NCBI GenBank assembly: GCA_964469165.1
Contig: CAYXXZ010000048.1
Span: 1-22,820 of the forward strand
DNA: 22,820 nucleotides
Direction: 5' to 3'
Source of the DNA: CAYXXZ01 sp964469165
GTDB taxonomy: Bacteria > Pseudomonadota > Gammaproteobacteria > Pseudomonadales > Porticoccaceae
Shown here piece after piece: positions 22,046 through 22,820 of this stretch. The position numbers and the translations under genes were made by a program. Numbering within the stretch: position 1 is the first letter of the stretch; the number at the start of each line of letters is the position of its first letter. Below the pieces are notes generated by a model. It saw only the letters and a program-made list of their open reading frames with translations, had not been told where the DNA came from and ran no database searches.

Positions 22046-22820
22046 ATGACCAAGACTTCCGTACAGTTGGATGACAAGTACACCCAGACCGAAGGGCAGA
22101 TTTATCTGAGCACCCTGCAGGCCATGGTGCGGCTGCCGTTGATCCAGCGCCGCCGCGACCAGGCTGCGGGCCTCAACACCGCCGGCTACATCACCGGCTA
22201 CCGCGGTTCGCCGATCGGCACCTACGACGCGGCGTTGTGGTCGGCGCAGAAGCTGCTCGAAGAGCATCACATCCAGTTCATGCCCGGTGTCAACGAAGAG
22301 TTGGCGGCGGCGTCCGTGAAGGGCACGCAATGGCTGGATTTCTACCCCGAGAAGAAATACGACGGTGTCTTCGCACTGTGGTACGGCAAGATGCTGGGCA
22401 CGGAGCGCGCCATCGAAGCCATCAAGGCGGGTAACTACACCACGGGCTCGTCCAAGTTCGGCGGCGCCCTGATCCTTACCGGCGACGATGTGGGCGCCAA
22501 GTCCTCCATCACCGCGGCCGCTGCAGACCCGATGTTGGTGGGCGCCTATGTGCCCATTTTCTATCCTTCCACCACCCAGGAGTTCATCGAGTACGGCCTC
22601 TATGCCTGGGCGATGTCGCGCTTCTCTGGCCTGTGGGTGTCGCTGAAGGGTGTTACCGACACCATCGAGCTGACCTCCACCATCGATGCGGATTCGGAAA
22701 ACCTGCAGATCATCCTGCCGGAAAATCCCGTTCTGCCGCCCGAGGGTGTCAACGCGGTTCACAATGACTTCATGCCGCTGGTGCAGGAGCGCCGCGTCAT
22801 CGAATTCAAGGTGCCCCTCG
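22046..22820 (+). CDS. Indolepyruvate ferredoxin oxidoreductase family protein (5' part)
   Basis: The frame from ATG 22046 is open to the window edge and gives 258 codons. The start region (TEGQIYLSTLQAMVRLPLIQRRRDQAAGLNTAG) and YITGYRGSPIGTYDAALW, then MPGVNEELAAASVKGTQ, are typical of the large fused 2-oxoacid:ferredoxin oxidoreductases (over 1100 aa) that use thiamine diphosphate and Fe-S clusters to decarboxylate aryl-pyruvates or similar 2-oxoacids to acyl-CoA. What is visible is the N-terminal pyrimidine-binding domain. The ribosome-binding site is weak. It follows the Rieske ferredoxin by 38 bases. The true substrate is unknown. Confidence 0.85.
   Translation, partial: MTKTSVQLDDKYTQTEGQIYLSTLQAMVRLPLIQRRRDQAAGLNTAGYITGYRGSPIGTYDAALWSAQKLLEEHHIQFMPGVNEELAAASVKGTQWLDFYPEKKYDGVFALWYGKMLGTERAIEAIKAGNYTTGSSKFGGALILTGDDVGAKSSITAAAADPMLVGAYVPIFYPSTTQEFIEYGLYAWAMSRFSGLWVSLKGVTDTIELTSTIDADSENLQIILPENPVLPPEGVNAVHNDFMPLVQERRVIEFKVPL

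Overview
The window looks like the chromosome of a GC-rich gammaproteobacterium in the broad Pseudomonas/Cellvibrionales neighbourhood. The evidence is a fabA-fabB pair for anaerobic-type unsaturated fatty acid synthesis, a uvrA gene diverging from an MFS transporter and ssb, an ispB gene, a P. aeruginosa-type WbpP epimerase, and REP palindromes with a GTAG head. No species can be named from the sequence alone.

Layout. 1-490 is intergenic and carries two REP doublets, tandemly duplicated together with the last codons of uvrA. 491-6709 holds uvrA (minus), then wbpP, an MFS transporter and ssb (plus). 6780-7709 is an exported protein of unknown function (minus). 7815-9066 is an intact IS110-family element. 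9169-11794 holds a nitroreductase, fabB and fabA (all minus). 12039-14227 is galU-manB (plus). 14360-15133 is a SAM methyltransferase (minus). 15302-19298 is a zinc locus: a ZnuD-like TonB receptor (minus) diverging from zur and a COG0523 metal-chaperone GTPase (plus). 19292-20257 is ispB (minus). 20658 to the right edge is an operon of an ACMSD-like amidohydrolase, a Rieske ferredoxin and the start of an indolepyruvate:ferredoxin oxidoreductase-like gene (plus).

The most striking object is the IS110-family element. Its 240-base 5' leader folds into two internal-loop hairpins that match the known bridge-RNA plan. All four guide segments can be read by eye. The left target guide is a 10-base copy of the REP sequence to the left of the insertion. 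The right target guide complements the REP sequence to its right. The two donor guides match the right and left ends of the element. Removing the element restores a REP head identical to REPs found elsewhere in this window. Joining its ends would also create a TTGACG-17 bp-TATGTT promoter.

A second theme is a set of intergenic inverted repeats built from 7-base units. Three unrelated sequence families share this architecture, at 3496-3631, 9078-9987 (flanking the nitroreductase gene) and 15142-15289. The zinc locus has a compact divergent control region in which each -10 element lies on an ATGTTAC Zur-like half-site. wbpP, galU and manB supply sugar nucleotides for surface polysaccharide but sit apart from any visible polysaccharide cluster.
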